Below, piece by piece: positions 1 to 6,062 of a DNA stretch of 9,419 nt (the stretch's first letter is position 1; each line of letters begins with the position of its first letter). The stretch lies in the NCBI GenBank assembly GCA_052146895.1, contig JBKQLZ010000018.1:1-9419 (forward strand). The letters run 5' to 3'. The DNA comes from Palsa-601 sp052146895. Its GTDB lineage: Bacteria > Actinomycetota > Acidimicrobiia > Acidimicrobiales > Bog-793. The notes under the pieces were generated by a model, which worked only from the letters and a program-made list of their open reading frames with translations, made no database searches and had not been told where the DNA came from. The translations under genes and the position numbers were made by a program.

Positions 1-172
1 TCCCTGGGTCGACACCGGCCCGGAGGGCGAGCAAGGTCACCGCCCGGTACATCGCCCCGGTGTCGAGGCGCTCGAGACCGAGACGGTCTGCCACCGCGCG
101 AGCGATCGTCGACTTGCCCGAGCCTGCGGGCCCGTCGATCGCTATCAGCGGCTTCGGCCGCGAAGTCGTCAT
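1..172 (-). CDS. cmk: Cytidylate kinase, N-terminal part (cut by window edge)
   Basis: Phosphorylates CMP and dCMP with ATP in the cytoplasm, feeding CTP and dCTP pools. Only the first 57 codons are in the window. Visible are the P-loop GPAGSGKS (residues 14-21) preceded by the AID strand, and the family-typical LDTGAMYRAV (36-45), which separates CMP kinase from other NMP kinases. The ATG start at 172 overlaps the tyrA stop as ATGA, so it is translationally coupled and last-but-open in the scpA operon. A short AGG lies about five bases before the start. In many Actinomycetota cmk is followed by the GTPase gene der, but that would lie outside the window. The identification is firm despite truncation. 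Confidence 0.93.
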   Translation of the reverse strand, partial: MTTSRPKPLIAIDGPAGSGKSTIARAVADRLGLERLDTGAMYRAVTLLALRAGVDPG

Positions 173-1254
173 GTGCCTGAACCCGAGCCCTCGCTCGCGG
201 CGGCGGCGACCCTGTAACCGTGTTCCCGCAACGTGCCTGCGAGCTCGCTTGCGACGGACTCCGCCACGACGAGCACGAGCACTCCGCGCGGGCCCTCGGC
301 CGAGTGAGCGATCTCGATGTCGTAGATGTTCGCCCCGAGCAAGCCCGCAATCGACGTCACCTCGGCGAGGACGCCCGGGCGGTCCGGGACGACGACTCGC
401 AGCTCCCGGCTGGAAATAGGACGCGCACCGCGGGCCGGCAGGTTCTGGCGCGCTGCTCGCGCGCTCTCGAGCAGGTTCATGAGGCCTGCGCGGTCCGTCT
501 CCGCCACGATCCTGCGGACTTCCGACAGCCGCTCGATCAGCCTGTCGAGGACAGGGACGATCGCACCGGAATTGTCACGGCATATGTCGGGCCAGATGGC
601 GGCCGAGCCCGCCGCGATACGGGTCATGTCCCGGAAGCCGCCCGCCGCAAGCCGCATGAGGGCTTCGCGATCGACGGCCGACTCGGCCGCGAGCGACATC
701 AGCGTCGCCGAGGTGAGATGCGGCACGTGCGACACGACCGCCACGAGGTCGTCGTGACGATCCGGCGCCAGCACGACGACGTCCGCGCCGAGCGCGGCCA
801 CTGCACCTCGCACCACCGAGTATCCGGTCTCGTCGGTGCCCTCGGTCGGCGTCAGCACCCAGATGGCGCCAACGAACAGATCCGGGTCGGCTCCGTCGGG
901 CCCGTCCTGCTCCGAACCGGCCATCGGATGACCAGGGACGAAACGGGAGTTCACCAACTCCGCTGCAATCGGACCCTTCACGCCCGCGACGTCAGTGACG
1001 ACGAGGTACGAGCCCCGTGCCGCCGCCTCCTCGAGCAGGCGGCGGGCAACGGGGACGACAGCCGACGCCGGAGTCGCGACGAATGCGATGCCGGCATCGT
1101 CCGCTGGCCCGATCCGATCGACAGCCCCGAGCTCGAGCGCCCGCGCAGCCCTTGCTTCGTCCAGATCCTCCCCGCTCACCTCGAACCCGCGGGCTCTGAG
1201 CCCGAGCCCGATCGACGAACCGACGAGCCCGAGCCCGACGACGTGTGCCTTCAC
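169..1254 (-). CDS. tyrA: Prephenate dehydrogenase with C-terminal ACT domain
   Basis: Oxidative decarboxylation of prephenate to 4-hydroxyphenylpyruvate with NAD(P)+, the step committed to tyrosine; arogenate specificity cannot be excluded. The 361-residue protein has a Rossmann GLGLVG motif at 7-12, TDVAGVK at 87-93, the HPMAGSE motif at 109-115 with the family catalytic His, SHVPH at 175-179 and GGFRDMTR at 205-212, whose Arg is expected to bind prephenate. An ACT domain covers about 284-350 (ELRVVVPDRPGVLAEV), normally the site of amino-acid feedback. The GTG start at 1254 is chosen because it opens directly on the Rossmann strand and forms GTGA with the aroH stop. The frame stays open 34 codons further upstream, but that part is antisense-like Arg/Ser-rich translation inside aroH. 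The gene ends in ATGA with cmk. It lies directly after chorismate mutase, the preceding step. Confidence 0.93.
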   Translation of the reverse strand: MKAHVVGLGLVGSSIGLGLRARGFEVSGEDLDEARAARALELGAVDRIGPADDAGIAFVATPASAVVPVARRLLEEAAARGSYLVVTDVAGVKGPIAAELVNSRFVPGHPMAGSEQDGPDGADPDLFVGAIWVLTPTEGTDETGYSVVRGAVAALGADVVVLAPDRHDDLVAVVSHVPHLTSATLMSLAAESAVDREALMRLAAGGFRDMTRIAAGSAAIWPDICRDNSGAIVPVLDRLIERLSEVRRIVAETDRAGLMNLLESARAARQNLPARGARPISSRELRVVVPDRPGVLAEVTSIAGLLGANIYDIEIAHSAEGPRGVLVLVVAESVASELAGTLREHGYRVAAAASEGSGSGT

Positions 1255-1619
1255 TCGGGAAGGTCGTCCCGAAGCGACCGTGCTCCTTCCAGGTACACGT
1301 GATGGAGCTCCGATCTGCTCCGCGCGGTGTAGACGTGCATCATCACCCTGATGCACAGGGCCTGGCTGCCTCGGACGGCCATCTCGCGCGCACAGATCAG
1401 CGGGACGTCGCCGAGGCCGCTCCCCCGGGCGGCGGTAGCTGGGAACATCGAGGTCACGTCCTCGGTGCCCGTGAAGAGGATGGAGACCAGGTCGTCGTGA
1501 TGGATGTCGTTTCGAGCGAGCATCTGCTCCACCAACGCCTGTACGCGTTGGGTGACCTGCTCCTCAGTGTCCTCGTCCACAGTCGTCGCGCCCCGAACGG
1601 CACGCAGCATCGCCGCCAT
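1251..1619 (-). CDS. aroH: Chorismate mutase, AroH class (monofunctional)
   Basis: Rearranges chorismate to prephenate, the substrate of the next gene. The protein is 122 residues and follows the Bacillus subtilis AroH trimeric fold family end to end: RAVRGATTVDEDTEE at 6-20, FPATAAR at 59-65, the REM segment with Glu79, CIRVMM at 89-94 with Arg91, and HVYLEGA at 107-113 with Tyr109. These correspond to the active-site Arg7, Glu78, Arg90 and Tyr108 of the B. subtilis enzyme (here Arg9, Glu79, Arg91, Tyr109). Two in-frame ATGs compete: 1619, and 1610 (119 residues), which matches the family N-terminus better. The first ATG sits in the loop of a perfect hairpin and the second lies one base beyond it. 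No Shine-Dalgarno is visible before either. Start lies 11 bases after the rluB stop; the stop overlaps the tyrA start as GTGA. Confidence 0.93.
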   Translation of the reverse strand: MAAMLRAVRGATTVDEDTEEQVTQRVQALVEQMLARNDIHHDDLVSILFTGTEDVTSMFPATAARGSGLGDVPLICAREMAVRGSQALCIRVMMHVYTARSRSELHHVYLEGARSLRDDLPE

Positions 1620-1627
1620 GGGGCGGC
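1612..1627 (-). promoter_or_regulatory. Hairpin enclosing the first aroH start codon
   Basis: Read on the minus strand, GCCGCC and GGCGGC form a perfect 6-bp all-G+C stem around a 4-base CCAT loop. The AT of the first aroH ATG lies in the loop and its G opens the 3' arm. The second in-frame ATG (1610) follows after one base. The upstream rluB stop (1633-1631) is four bases before the stem. A structure here would block free initiation and favour coupling to translation of rluB. The pairing is seen directly; the function is inference. Confidence 0.45.
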
Positions 1628-1630
1628 AGC

Positions 1631-2371
1631 CTACCGAGGCCGCGCGGCGCGGGCGAGAGCGAGGACCTCGGACTGCTCGAGCTCACGCCAGCTGCCCGGC
1701 TTGAGGGAGCGGTCCGAGATCGGGCCGATGCGCGTGCGGACCAGCCGGACCACCGGATGCCCGACCGCCTCGCACATGCGGCGAACCTGCCGGTTGCGGC
1801 CCTCGTGGATCGTGATCCGCAGCAAGCCCGGGGAGAGGGCTGCGACCTTCGCCGGGCTCGTGACGCCGTCCTCGAGCTCGACGCCCTCGCGCAGGCGCCT
1901 GATTGCGGCCGGCGAGGGGACGCCGTGGACCTCGGCGAGGTACTCCTTGTCGACCCCGTGACTTGGGTGGGCGACCCGCTGTGCCAGCTCTCCGTCGTTC
2001 GTCAACAGGATCAGGCCCTCGGTCGCGACGTCGAGGCGCCCGACGGCGAACACACGTGGCTCGCTCGGGACGAGCTCCACGATCGTCGGGCGACCGCTCG
2101 GGTCCGACGCCGTCGTCACGACACCGGAGGGCTTGTTGAGGAGGTAGTAGACGAGGCCGGGCAGGACGCCGACGGGGACGCCGTCCACCTCGACGTGATC
2201 GTGCTCGACGTCGACGCGCCGTCCGAGCTCGGCGACAGTGCCGTTCACCGTCACGCGCCCGTCCGCCACGAGCTCCTCACACAGGCGGCGGCTGCCAAGA
2301 CCGACTCGGGCGAGAACCTTCTGGAGGCGTTCGCCCTCGGCCTGCTCCCGGCGAGGCGCCGGGGACGTCAC
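1631..2371 (-). CDS. rluB: RsuA/RluB/E/F-family rRNA pseudouridine synthase
   Basis: Isomerises a specific uridine to pseudouridine in rRNA, most likely 23S rRNA if it follows RluB. The 246-residue protein begins with an S4 RNA-binding domain (about 14-60, ERLQKVLARVGLGSRR...GRVTVNG). The synthase domain follows with YYLLNKPSGVVTT (75-87), the catalytic motif GRLDVATEGLILLTNDG (111-127, nucleophile Asp114) and the C-terminal signature EGRNRQVRRM (190-199). The GTG start at 2371 is picked because it forms GTGA with the scpB stop and leaves a normal ten-odd residue lead into S4. The frame upstream of it is only the shadow of scpB. Position right after scpB is the usual place for this family in Actinomycetota and Firmicutes. 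Exact target (RluB, RsuA or RluE type) cannot be told from sequence, so the symbol is the family-level best guess. Confidence 0.9.
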   Translation of the reverse strand: MTSPAPRREQAEGERLQKVLARVGLGSRRLCEELVADGRVTVNGTVAELGRRVDVEHDHVEVDGVPVGVLPGLVYYLLNKPSGVVTTASDPSGRPTIVELVPSEPRVFAVGRLDVATEGLILLTNDGELAQRVAHPSHGVDKEYLAEVHGVPSPAAIRRLREGVELEDGVTSPAKVAALSPGLLRITIHEGRNRQVRRMCEAVGHPVVRLVRTRIGPISDRSLKPGSWRELEQSEVLALARAARPR

Positions 2372-2928
2372 CCTGCGTCCGGCCGGAGTGCCTGCTCGAG
2401 CATCTCCACGGTCGAAGAAGGCGGTACGAACTCCACGAGGCGGGGCAGATCGTTGAGCGAGTCGAGTCCGAGCCGCTCGAGGAAGAGCCTGGTCGTCCCG
2501 AAGAGAACAGGCTGACCGGGCCCGGAGTCCCTCCCGACCTCCTGCACGTAGCCGCGGGCGGTCAGCAGGCGCAGTACGCCATCCGCGTTGACGCCCCGTA
2601 TCGCACAGACCTGGGCACGCGAGACCGGCTGCTTGTACGCCACGACGGCCAGGGTCTCGAGAGCCGCGGCGGACAGCTTCTGCGGTGCGCCGTCCAGCAC
2701 GAAACGCTCGACATACCCTGCGTAACCCTCCGCGCTCTGGAACCGGTAGCCGCCCGCGACGCGCACGAGGGCGAAGCCCCGGCCCTCGCTCTCGTACGAG
2801 GCGGCCAGCTCGGTGCACAGCTGTTCGACGGTCTCTACCGGCACCTCCAGCAACTCGGCCAACAGGCCGGGTGCGACCGGGTCAGTCGCGACGGTGAGCA
2901 CTGCCTCGATTGCGGCTGTCGGGTGCAC
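2368..2928 (-). CDS. scpB: Segregation and condensation protein B
   Basis: Kleisin-interacting tandem winged-helix protein; as a dimer it binds ScpA and helps SMC organise and separate the chromosome. The 186-residue product is of normal length. It contains the family core LSAAALETLAVVAYKQPV (85-102), the RGVNADGVL segment (111-119) and GRDSGPGQPVLFGTT (132-146), followed by FLERLGLDSLNDLP (149-162). The start is GTG at 2928, three bases after the scpA TAG. A GAGGG Shine-Dalgarno at 2940-2936, inside the end of scpA, lies seven bases ahead, the clearest ribosome site in this operon. The gene ends in a GTGA overlap with the pseudouridine synthase. Identification is secure from motifs and from its place next to scpA. 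Confidence 0.95.
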   Translation of the reverse strand: MHPTAAIEAVLTVATDPVAPGLLAELLEVPVETVEQLCTELAASYESEGRGFALVRVAGGYRFQSAEGYAGYVERFVLDGAPQKLSAAALETLAVVAYKQPVSRAQVCAIRGVNADGVLRLLTARGYVQEVGRDSGPGQPVLFGTTRLFLERLGLDSLNDLPRLVEFVPPSSTVEMLEQALRPDAG

Positions 2929-2931
2929 TGC

Positions 2932-3774
2932 CTAACCCTCGTACTCTGCCTCGACGAGGGCTGTGCGAGCGGCCGCCGCGGCCGCGCCCGCGCTCGCGCC
3001 TCTCGAGAGCTCGGTGATCTCGTCGGTGTCCACCGCGTCATCGGGACCACCGGTCCACGTGACGGTCAGCTCACCGAAGAGCGCATGCTGCTCGAGCTCG
3101 ACGAGACCTTGCTTGTAGAGCTCGAGCAAGCCGAGGAAGTGGACGACGATCTCGATCCGGCTGCGTGCGTTGCGCGTCAACTCGCGGAAGCTCATTGTGC
3201 CGCGACCCGGGAGGTACTCCGCCAGGTACCCCACCACCTCGGCCACGGTCACCTCGTCGACGAGGATGTGCTCGACGTGGACCTCGGGTCTCGGCCGCTC
3301 TGTGAGAGCACGCATCGCAGCATCGAGCACGTCGATGGGGGTGACGCCGGCAAGGAGGTCGGGGGCGATCTCGAGAAAGCGCTCGTCCGGGCCGGCGAGG
3401 CGCGGGAAGGACTTGGCCGCCTGGCGCTCGAGCTCGGCGATCTTCTGACCTGCGGCGGAAAAGGTCGTGCACTCAACGAGTCGGGCGAGCAGGTAGTCGC
3501 GCTCTTCGAGAAGGGCGAGATCCTCGTCGCTCACGCCTCTGTCACGATCGGGCAAGAGCCTGCGGGACTTGAGCTCGACGAGGATCGAGGCGATGAGGAG
3601 GAACTCGGTCGCTACCTCGAGATCGAGGTGCTCGAGCAGGTCGATCTCGTGCAGGTAGGCATCGACGATGCCCGACAGGCTCACCTCGTACAGGTCCACC
3701 CGTTGCTCGGTGATGAGGCGCAACAGGACGTCGAAAGGCCCCTCGAACACGTCGGTGTGGACTGCGTACGGCAC
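2932..3774 (-). CDS. scpA: Segregation and condensation protein A (kleisin)
   Basis: Kleisin subunit that bridges the two SMC heads and carries the ScpB dimer. The chosen product is 280 residues, normal for the family. The N-terminal SMC-neck binding part shows DVFEGPFDVLLRLI (8-21) and EFLLIASILVELKSRRLLP (57-75). The C-terminal winged helix that contacts the SMC cap runs about 194-236 (MSFRELTRNARSRIEIVVHFLGLLEL...LFGEL). A variable Ala/Glu-rich tail follows (258-280, with six consecutive Ala). The GTG start at 3774 gives MPYAVHTDVFEGP, the usual family N-terminus. It lies seven bases after a TATCGT -10 box, suggesting a leaderless mRNA. An ATG at 3837 would add 21 residues without family support, and frames further upstream are antisense to trpS. 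It heads the six-gene minus-strand operon and diverges from trpS. Confidence 0.94.
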   Translation of the reverse strand: MPYAVHTDVFEGPFDVLLRLITEQRVDLYEVSLSGIVDAYLHEIDLLEHLDLEVATEFLLIASILVELKSRRLLPDRDRGVSDEDLALLEERDYLLARLVECTTFSAAGQKIAELERQAAKSFPRLAGPDERFLEIAPDLLAGVTPIDVLDAAMRALTERPRPEVHVEHILVDEVTVAEVVGYLAEYLPGRGTMSFRELTRNARSRIEIVVHFLGLLELYKQGLVELEQHALFGELTVTWTGGPDDAVDTDEITELSRGASAGAAAAAARTALVEAEYEG

Positions 3775-3781
3775 TCTCGCA

Positions 3782-3787
3782 ACGATA
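3782..3787 (-). promoter_or_regulatory. Candidate -10 box of scpA (TATCGT)
   Basis: On the minus strand TATCGT fits the actinobacterial TANNNT consensus. It lies seven bases before the preferred scpA GTG (3774), so a transcript starting at the normal distance would begin at or next to the start codon. There is no Shine-Dalgarno before that GTG, which agrees with a leaderless mRNA. I see no convincing -35 hexamer. Confidence 0.45.
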
Positions 3788-3831
3788 CCGGTGCCCCGGG
3801 CGTAGTTGATGGATAGGCCAAGAGCGCCAAC

Positions 3832-3837
3832 TATCAT
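3832..3837 (+). promoter_or_regulatory. Candidate -10 box of trpS (TATCAT)
   Basis: TATCAT fits TANNNT and ends exactly six bases before the trpS ATG at 3844, putting the expected transcription start on the A of the start codon. No purine-rich ribosome site exists between the box and the gene. A TTGATG at 3806-3811 resembles a -35 element but its 20-base spacer is too long for confidence. Confidence 0.5.
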
Positions 3838-3843
3838 TTGCCG

Positions 3844-4827
3844 ATGACGCGAGTCTTCTCCGGCGTGAAGCCCACAGGTGCCCTCCATCTCGGCAATTAC
3901 CTCGGGGCCTTCCGTCAGTGGGTCGCTGACCAGCAGGAGTTCGAGTGCTTTTTCTGCGTCGTCGACCTGCACTCCCTCACTGTCGAGCAGGACCCCTCGC
4001 AGCTGCGTCGGGCGACGATCGAGACGGCGATCGGCTTCCTCTCGGCGGGAATCGAGCCTGACCAGTGCACGCTCTTCGTCCAGAGCCACGTGCACGAGCA
4101 CCCCGAGCTCTCCTGGCTGATCGAGTGCACCGTCTCGTTTGGCGAGCTCTCCCGCATGACCCAGTTCAAGGAAAAGGCCAAGGGCCGCGAGACCGTGCGA
4201 GCAGGTCTGTTCACGTACCCGGCCCTGATGGCGGCGGACATCTTGCTCTACGACACCGACAGGGTCCCCGTCGGGGACGATCAGCGCCAGCATCTCGAGA
4301 TCACGAGGGACGTGGCGATCCGCTTCAACAACCGTTACGGCGAGACCTTCGTCGTGCCCGAGGCCACAGTGCCCCGCTTCGCGGCCCGGGTCATGGACCT
4401 GCAGCACCCCGAGAACAAGATGTCGAAGTCCGACGAGTCACCCCAGGGGACGATCGACATGACGGACACCCCGGATCAGATCGTCCAGAAAGTGCGCCGC
4501 GCGGTGACCGACACCGACGGCGAGGTCCGTTACGACCCCGAGCACAAGCCCGGCCTCGCAAACTTGCTCGAGCTGATGGCAGCTGTGACCGGTCGCTCGG
4601 TCGAAGACGTCGCCAAGGGCTATACGCAGTACGGACCGCTCAAAGCTGATCTCGCAGAAGCGCTGGTAGAAGCGCTGCGGCCTGTTAGAGAACGCTACGA
4701 GCGTTACTCCTCCGATCCGGGCGAGATCGGAGCGCTCCTCGATCAGGGTGCGGAGAAGGCGGCCAGCGTCGCTTCGAAGACGCTCGCTCGCGCGAAGGAC
4801 GCCATGGGGTTGCTGCCCCGCGGCTGA
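3844..4827 (+). CDS. trpS: Tryptophanyl-tRNA synthetase
   Basis: Class I aminoacyl-tRNA synthetase that charges tRNA-Trp with tryptophan using ATP; a cytoplasmic homodimer. The 327-residue length is typical. The HIGH-type motif is in GVKPTGALHLGNYLGA (7-22, HLGN at 15-18). The tryptophan and dimer segment follows, with VPVGDDQRQHLEITRDVA at 141-158, and the KMSKS loop is intact at 192-196 (ENKMSKSDESPQG). The ATG at 3844 gives MTRVFSGVKPTG, the common family start. A TTG two codons earlier is possible but would fall between the -10 box and the predicted transcript start. It is the only plus-strand gene here, diverging from scpA over 69 bases and converging on the M50 protease gene with 13 bases between stops. 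The spacing suggests its own leaderless promoter. No T-box or trp attenuator is visible. Confidence 0.96.
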   Translation: MTRVFSGVKPTGALHLGNYLGAFRQWVADQQEFECFFCVVDLHSLTVEQDPSQLRRATIETAIGFLSAGIEPDQCTLFVQSHVHEHPELSWLIECTVSFGELSRMTQFKEKAKGRETVRAGLFTYPALMAADILLYDTDRVPVGDDQRQHLEITRDVAIRFNNRYGETFVVPEATVPRFAARVMDLQHPENKMSKSDESPQGTIDMTDTPDQIVQKVRRAVTDTDGEVRYDPEHKPGLANLLELMAAVTGRSVEDVAKGYTQYGPLKADLAEALVEALRPVRERYERYSSDPGEIGALLDQGAEKAASVASKTLARAKDAMGLLPRG

Positions 4828-4845
4828 GCGGTGGCGACTCTCAGC
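4823..4845. repeat. Inverted repeat spanning the two convergent stop codons
   Basis: GCTGAG (4823-4828) and CTCAGC (4840-4845) form a perfect 6-bp inverted repeat with an 11-base loop. The left arm contains the trpS TGA and the right arm the reverse-strand TGA of the M50 gene. It could act as a shared two-way terminator, but neither side is followed by a T run and part of the symmetry comes from both genes ending in GCTGAG by codon choice. Confidence 0.3.
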
Positions 4846-5665
4846 GAGCTACGAGATTGAAGTACCAGGTCTCCATGTCGCCGAAGATGGTGGAGAGGAA
4901 ACCGCGGTCGAGATACACGAGCAGGAGCACGACCACGATGAAGCCCATCCGCACCCTGTAGTAAGTCGGCAGGGCCGATACAGGGATGAACCGCTCCAGC
5001 AGCGACGCGCCGTCGAGCGGCGGGATCGGCAGCAGGTTGAATGCGCCGACGAACAGGTTCGCGATGCCGAGGAACATGAGGACGAGGCCGAGCCAGTACA
5101 TCAGGCCGCCGCTGACGGTTGTGAAGAAGACGAGGCTGTAGGCGAGGCTGCCCGCGACGACTGAGCTGCTCGCCATGATGAAGTGAAGTGCGACACCGGC
5201 GAGGAGCGCGAGAAGCCCGTTCGATGCTGGGCCTGCGAGCCCAACGAGGACAGCCTGGTTGCGAGGGTGCCGCAGGCGATTGAGCGATACTGGCACCGGC
5301 TTTGCCCATCCGAAGAAGGACGGGTAGTGCAAGAGGAGGACCATAGCGATCGGGACGAGGACCGTCCCGATCGGGTCGATGTGCCGGACTGGGTTGGCGG
5401 AGATACGGCCCGCCCGTTTCGCTGTGTCGTCGCCGCACCACAATGCGACCACTCCGTGGCTGACCTCGTGGAACATGATCGACGGGATCAGGACTCCGAT
5501 GAAGATCAAGTCCGCCCAAGTCAGCTTGCCGGTCTGGACACCTTTGGTGATCGCGAAGGCGACGATCGCCGCGATGAGGACGAGGATGGCGATGTTGGGC
5601 GCGTTGGCCCTCCATTTCCGCCGCGAGGAGATGTTGGTGACATTCCAGTTGGGACGGCTGCTCAC
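4841..5665 (-). CDS. Site-2 protease family (M50) membrane metalloprotease
   Basis: Intramembrane zinc protease of the S2P/M50 type, close to the compact YwhC-like group without a PDZ domain; its substrate is unknown. The 274-residue protein begins with a short basic cytoplasmic tail (SSRRKWR at 13-19). Hydrophobic segments follow at about 23-40, 50-65, 100-113, 137-160, 165-205 (probably two) and 239-252. The zinc motif HEVSH is at 66-70 (catalytic Glu67), and the third ligand is expected to be Asp218 in NLLPIPPLDG (210-219). AKRAGRISANPVRHIDPIGT (82-101) is a family hallmark. The GTG start at 5665 is the first start codon that leads into the first helix; the frame upstream is the shadow of the preceding gene. 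It begins 13 bases after the traR-like stop with a hairpin filling the gap, so it is probably coupled to it. Confidence 0.88.
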   Translation of the reverse strand: MSSRPNWNVTNISSRRKWRANAPNIAILVLIAAIVAFAITKGVQTGKLTWADLIFIGVLIPSIMFHEVSHGVVALWCGDDTAKRAGRISANPVRHIDPIGTVLVPIAMVLLLHYPSFFGWAKPVPVSLNRLRHPRNQAVLVGLAGPASNGLLALLAGVALHFIMASSSVVAGSLAYSLVFFTTVSGGLMYWLGLVLMFLGIANLFVGAFNLLPIPPLDGASLLERFIPVSALPTYYRVRMGFIVVVLLLVYLDRGFLSTIFGDMETWYFNLVAR

Positions 5666-5680
5666 GAGGCGGCGCGCCTC
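5666..5680 (-). promoter_or_regulatory. Hairpin between the TraR-like stop and the M50 start
   Basis: On the minus strand GAGGCG and CGCCTC form a perfect 6-bp stem with a CGC loop. The 5' arm uses the last two bases of the upstream TGA and the 3' arm ends directly against the GTG of the protease gene, so the hairpin fills the whole 13-base gap. There is no Shine-Dalgarno in the gap. A ribosome ending on the upstream gene would open it; hence translational coupling is likely. Pairing is seen, function is inferred. Confidence 0.45.
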
Positions 5681-6020
5681 AGCGGCGTACGAGCGAGGCG
5701 CAGTTGATGCAGTACGCGCTGGCTGGCTTTGCCTCGAGACGCGCTTCGGAGATCGCCTGTCCGCAGCGCTCGCATGTGCCGTAGGTGCCCTCATCGATCT
5801 TGCTGAGGGCCTTGACCACGTCGTCAAGGGCTTCTTTCAGCTGGTTCGCCAGCGCCTCGGCTTCACCTCGCTCCGCCGTCACCTGAGAGGTGTCGGCGAA
5901 GTTGGAGTCGTACTCGATTTTTCCTTGCTCGCCAAAGCCGAGCTCTGCCAGTTGACCGAGGAGAGAGGACTGCTCCTCCTCGAGCAAAGCGCGTTGTTCG
6001 ACGGCTGCATCATTTGCCAC
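5679..6020 (-). CDS. TraR/DksA-family C4 zinc-finger protein
   Basis: Small protein of the TraR/DksA family; such proteins reach into the RNA polymerase secondary channel, but the role of the actinobacterial members is unsettled. The product is 113 residues. A helical N-terminal part likely to form a coiled coil covers about 5-30 and 47-76, separated by the segment YDSNFADTSQVTAERGE (37-53). An intact Cys4 finger is at Cys83, Cys86, Cys104 and Cys107 (CERC, 17 residues, CINC), preceded by GTYGTC. The start is GTG at 6020. It has no Shine-Dalgarno, but a TAGTCT box ends six bases before it, the layout of a leaderless gene. An overlapping ATGATG a few bases later is out of frame. Its stop lies 13 bases before the M50 protease gene, forming a two-gene unit separate from xerD. 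Confidence 0.88.
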   Translation of the reverse strand: MANDAAVEQRALLEEEQSSLLGQLAELGFGEQGKIEYDSNFADTSQVTAERGEAEALANQLKEALDDVVKALSKIDEGTYGTCERCGQAISEARLEAKPASAYCINCASLVRR

Positions 6021-6026
6021 ACGGAG

Positions 6027-6032
6027 AGACTA
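6027..6032 (-). promoter_or_regulatory. Candidate -10 box of the TraR-like gene (TAGTCT)
   Basis: Minus-strand TAGTCT fits TANNNT and ends six bases before the GTG start at 6020, placing the expected transcription start on the start codon. A matching -35 box is not evident. The absence of any purine-rich ribosome site before the GTG supports a leaderless reading. Confidence 0.45.
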
Positions 6033-6062
6033 CTTGCCGCTCGGCCTACTTGGTGCCGCCCT

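Noticed and set aside
220..1302. Long plus-strand open frame (360 codons) opposite tyrA
   Set aside because: Composition is Arg/Asp/Gly/His-rich with no domain, and the opposite strand is a clear tyrA and aroH. Long antisense frames are expected in DNA this rich in G+C.
2372..2818. Upstream extension of the pseudouridine synthase to 395 codons
   Set aside because: Arg-rich out-of-frame translation of scpB; GTG at 2371 with the GTGA overlap is a far better start.
2923..3816. Plus-strand open frame (297 codons) opposite scpA
   Set aside because: It mirrors scpA codons (Leu/Glu/Asp-rich antisense) and shows no recognisable motif.
3838..3843. TTG start for trpS two codons before the ATG
   Set aside because: It directly follows the -10 box, so it would lie upstream of the expected transcription start; the family start matches the ATG.
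3775..4407. Upstream extension of scpA to 491 codons
   Set aside because: The extra part is antisense to trpS and unlike any ScpA; the family N-terminus fits GTG at 3774.
4743..5615. Second minus-strand frame (290 codons) overlapping the M50 gene
   Set aside because: It is Pro/Arg/His-rich and out of frame with the clear HEVSH-containing protease.
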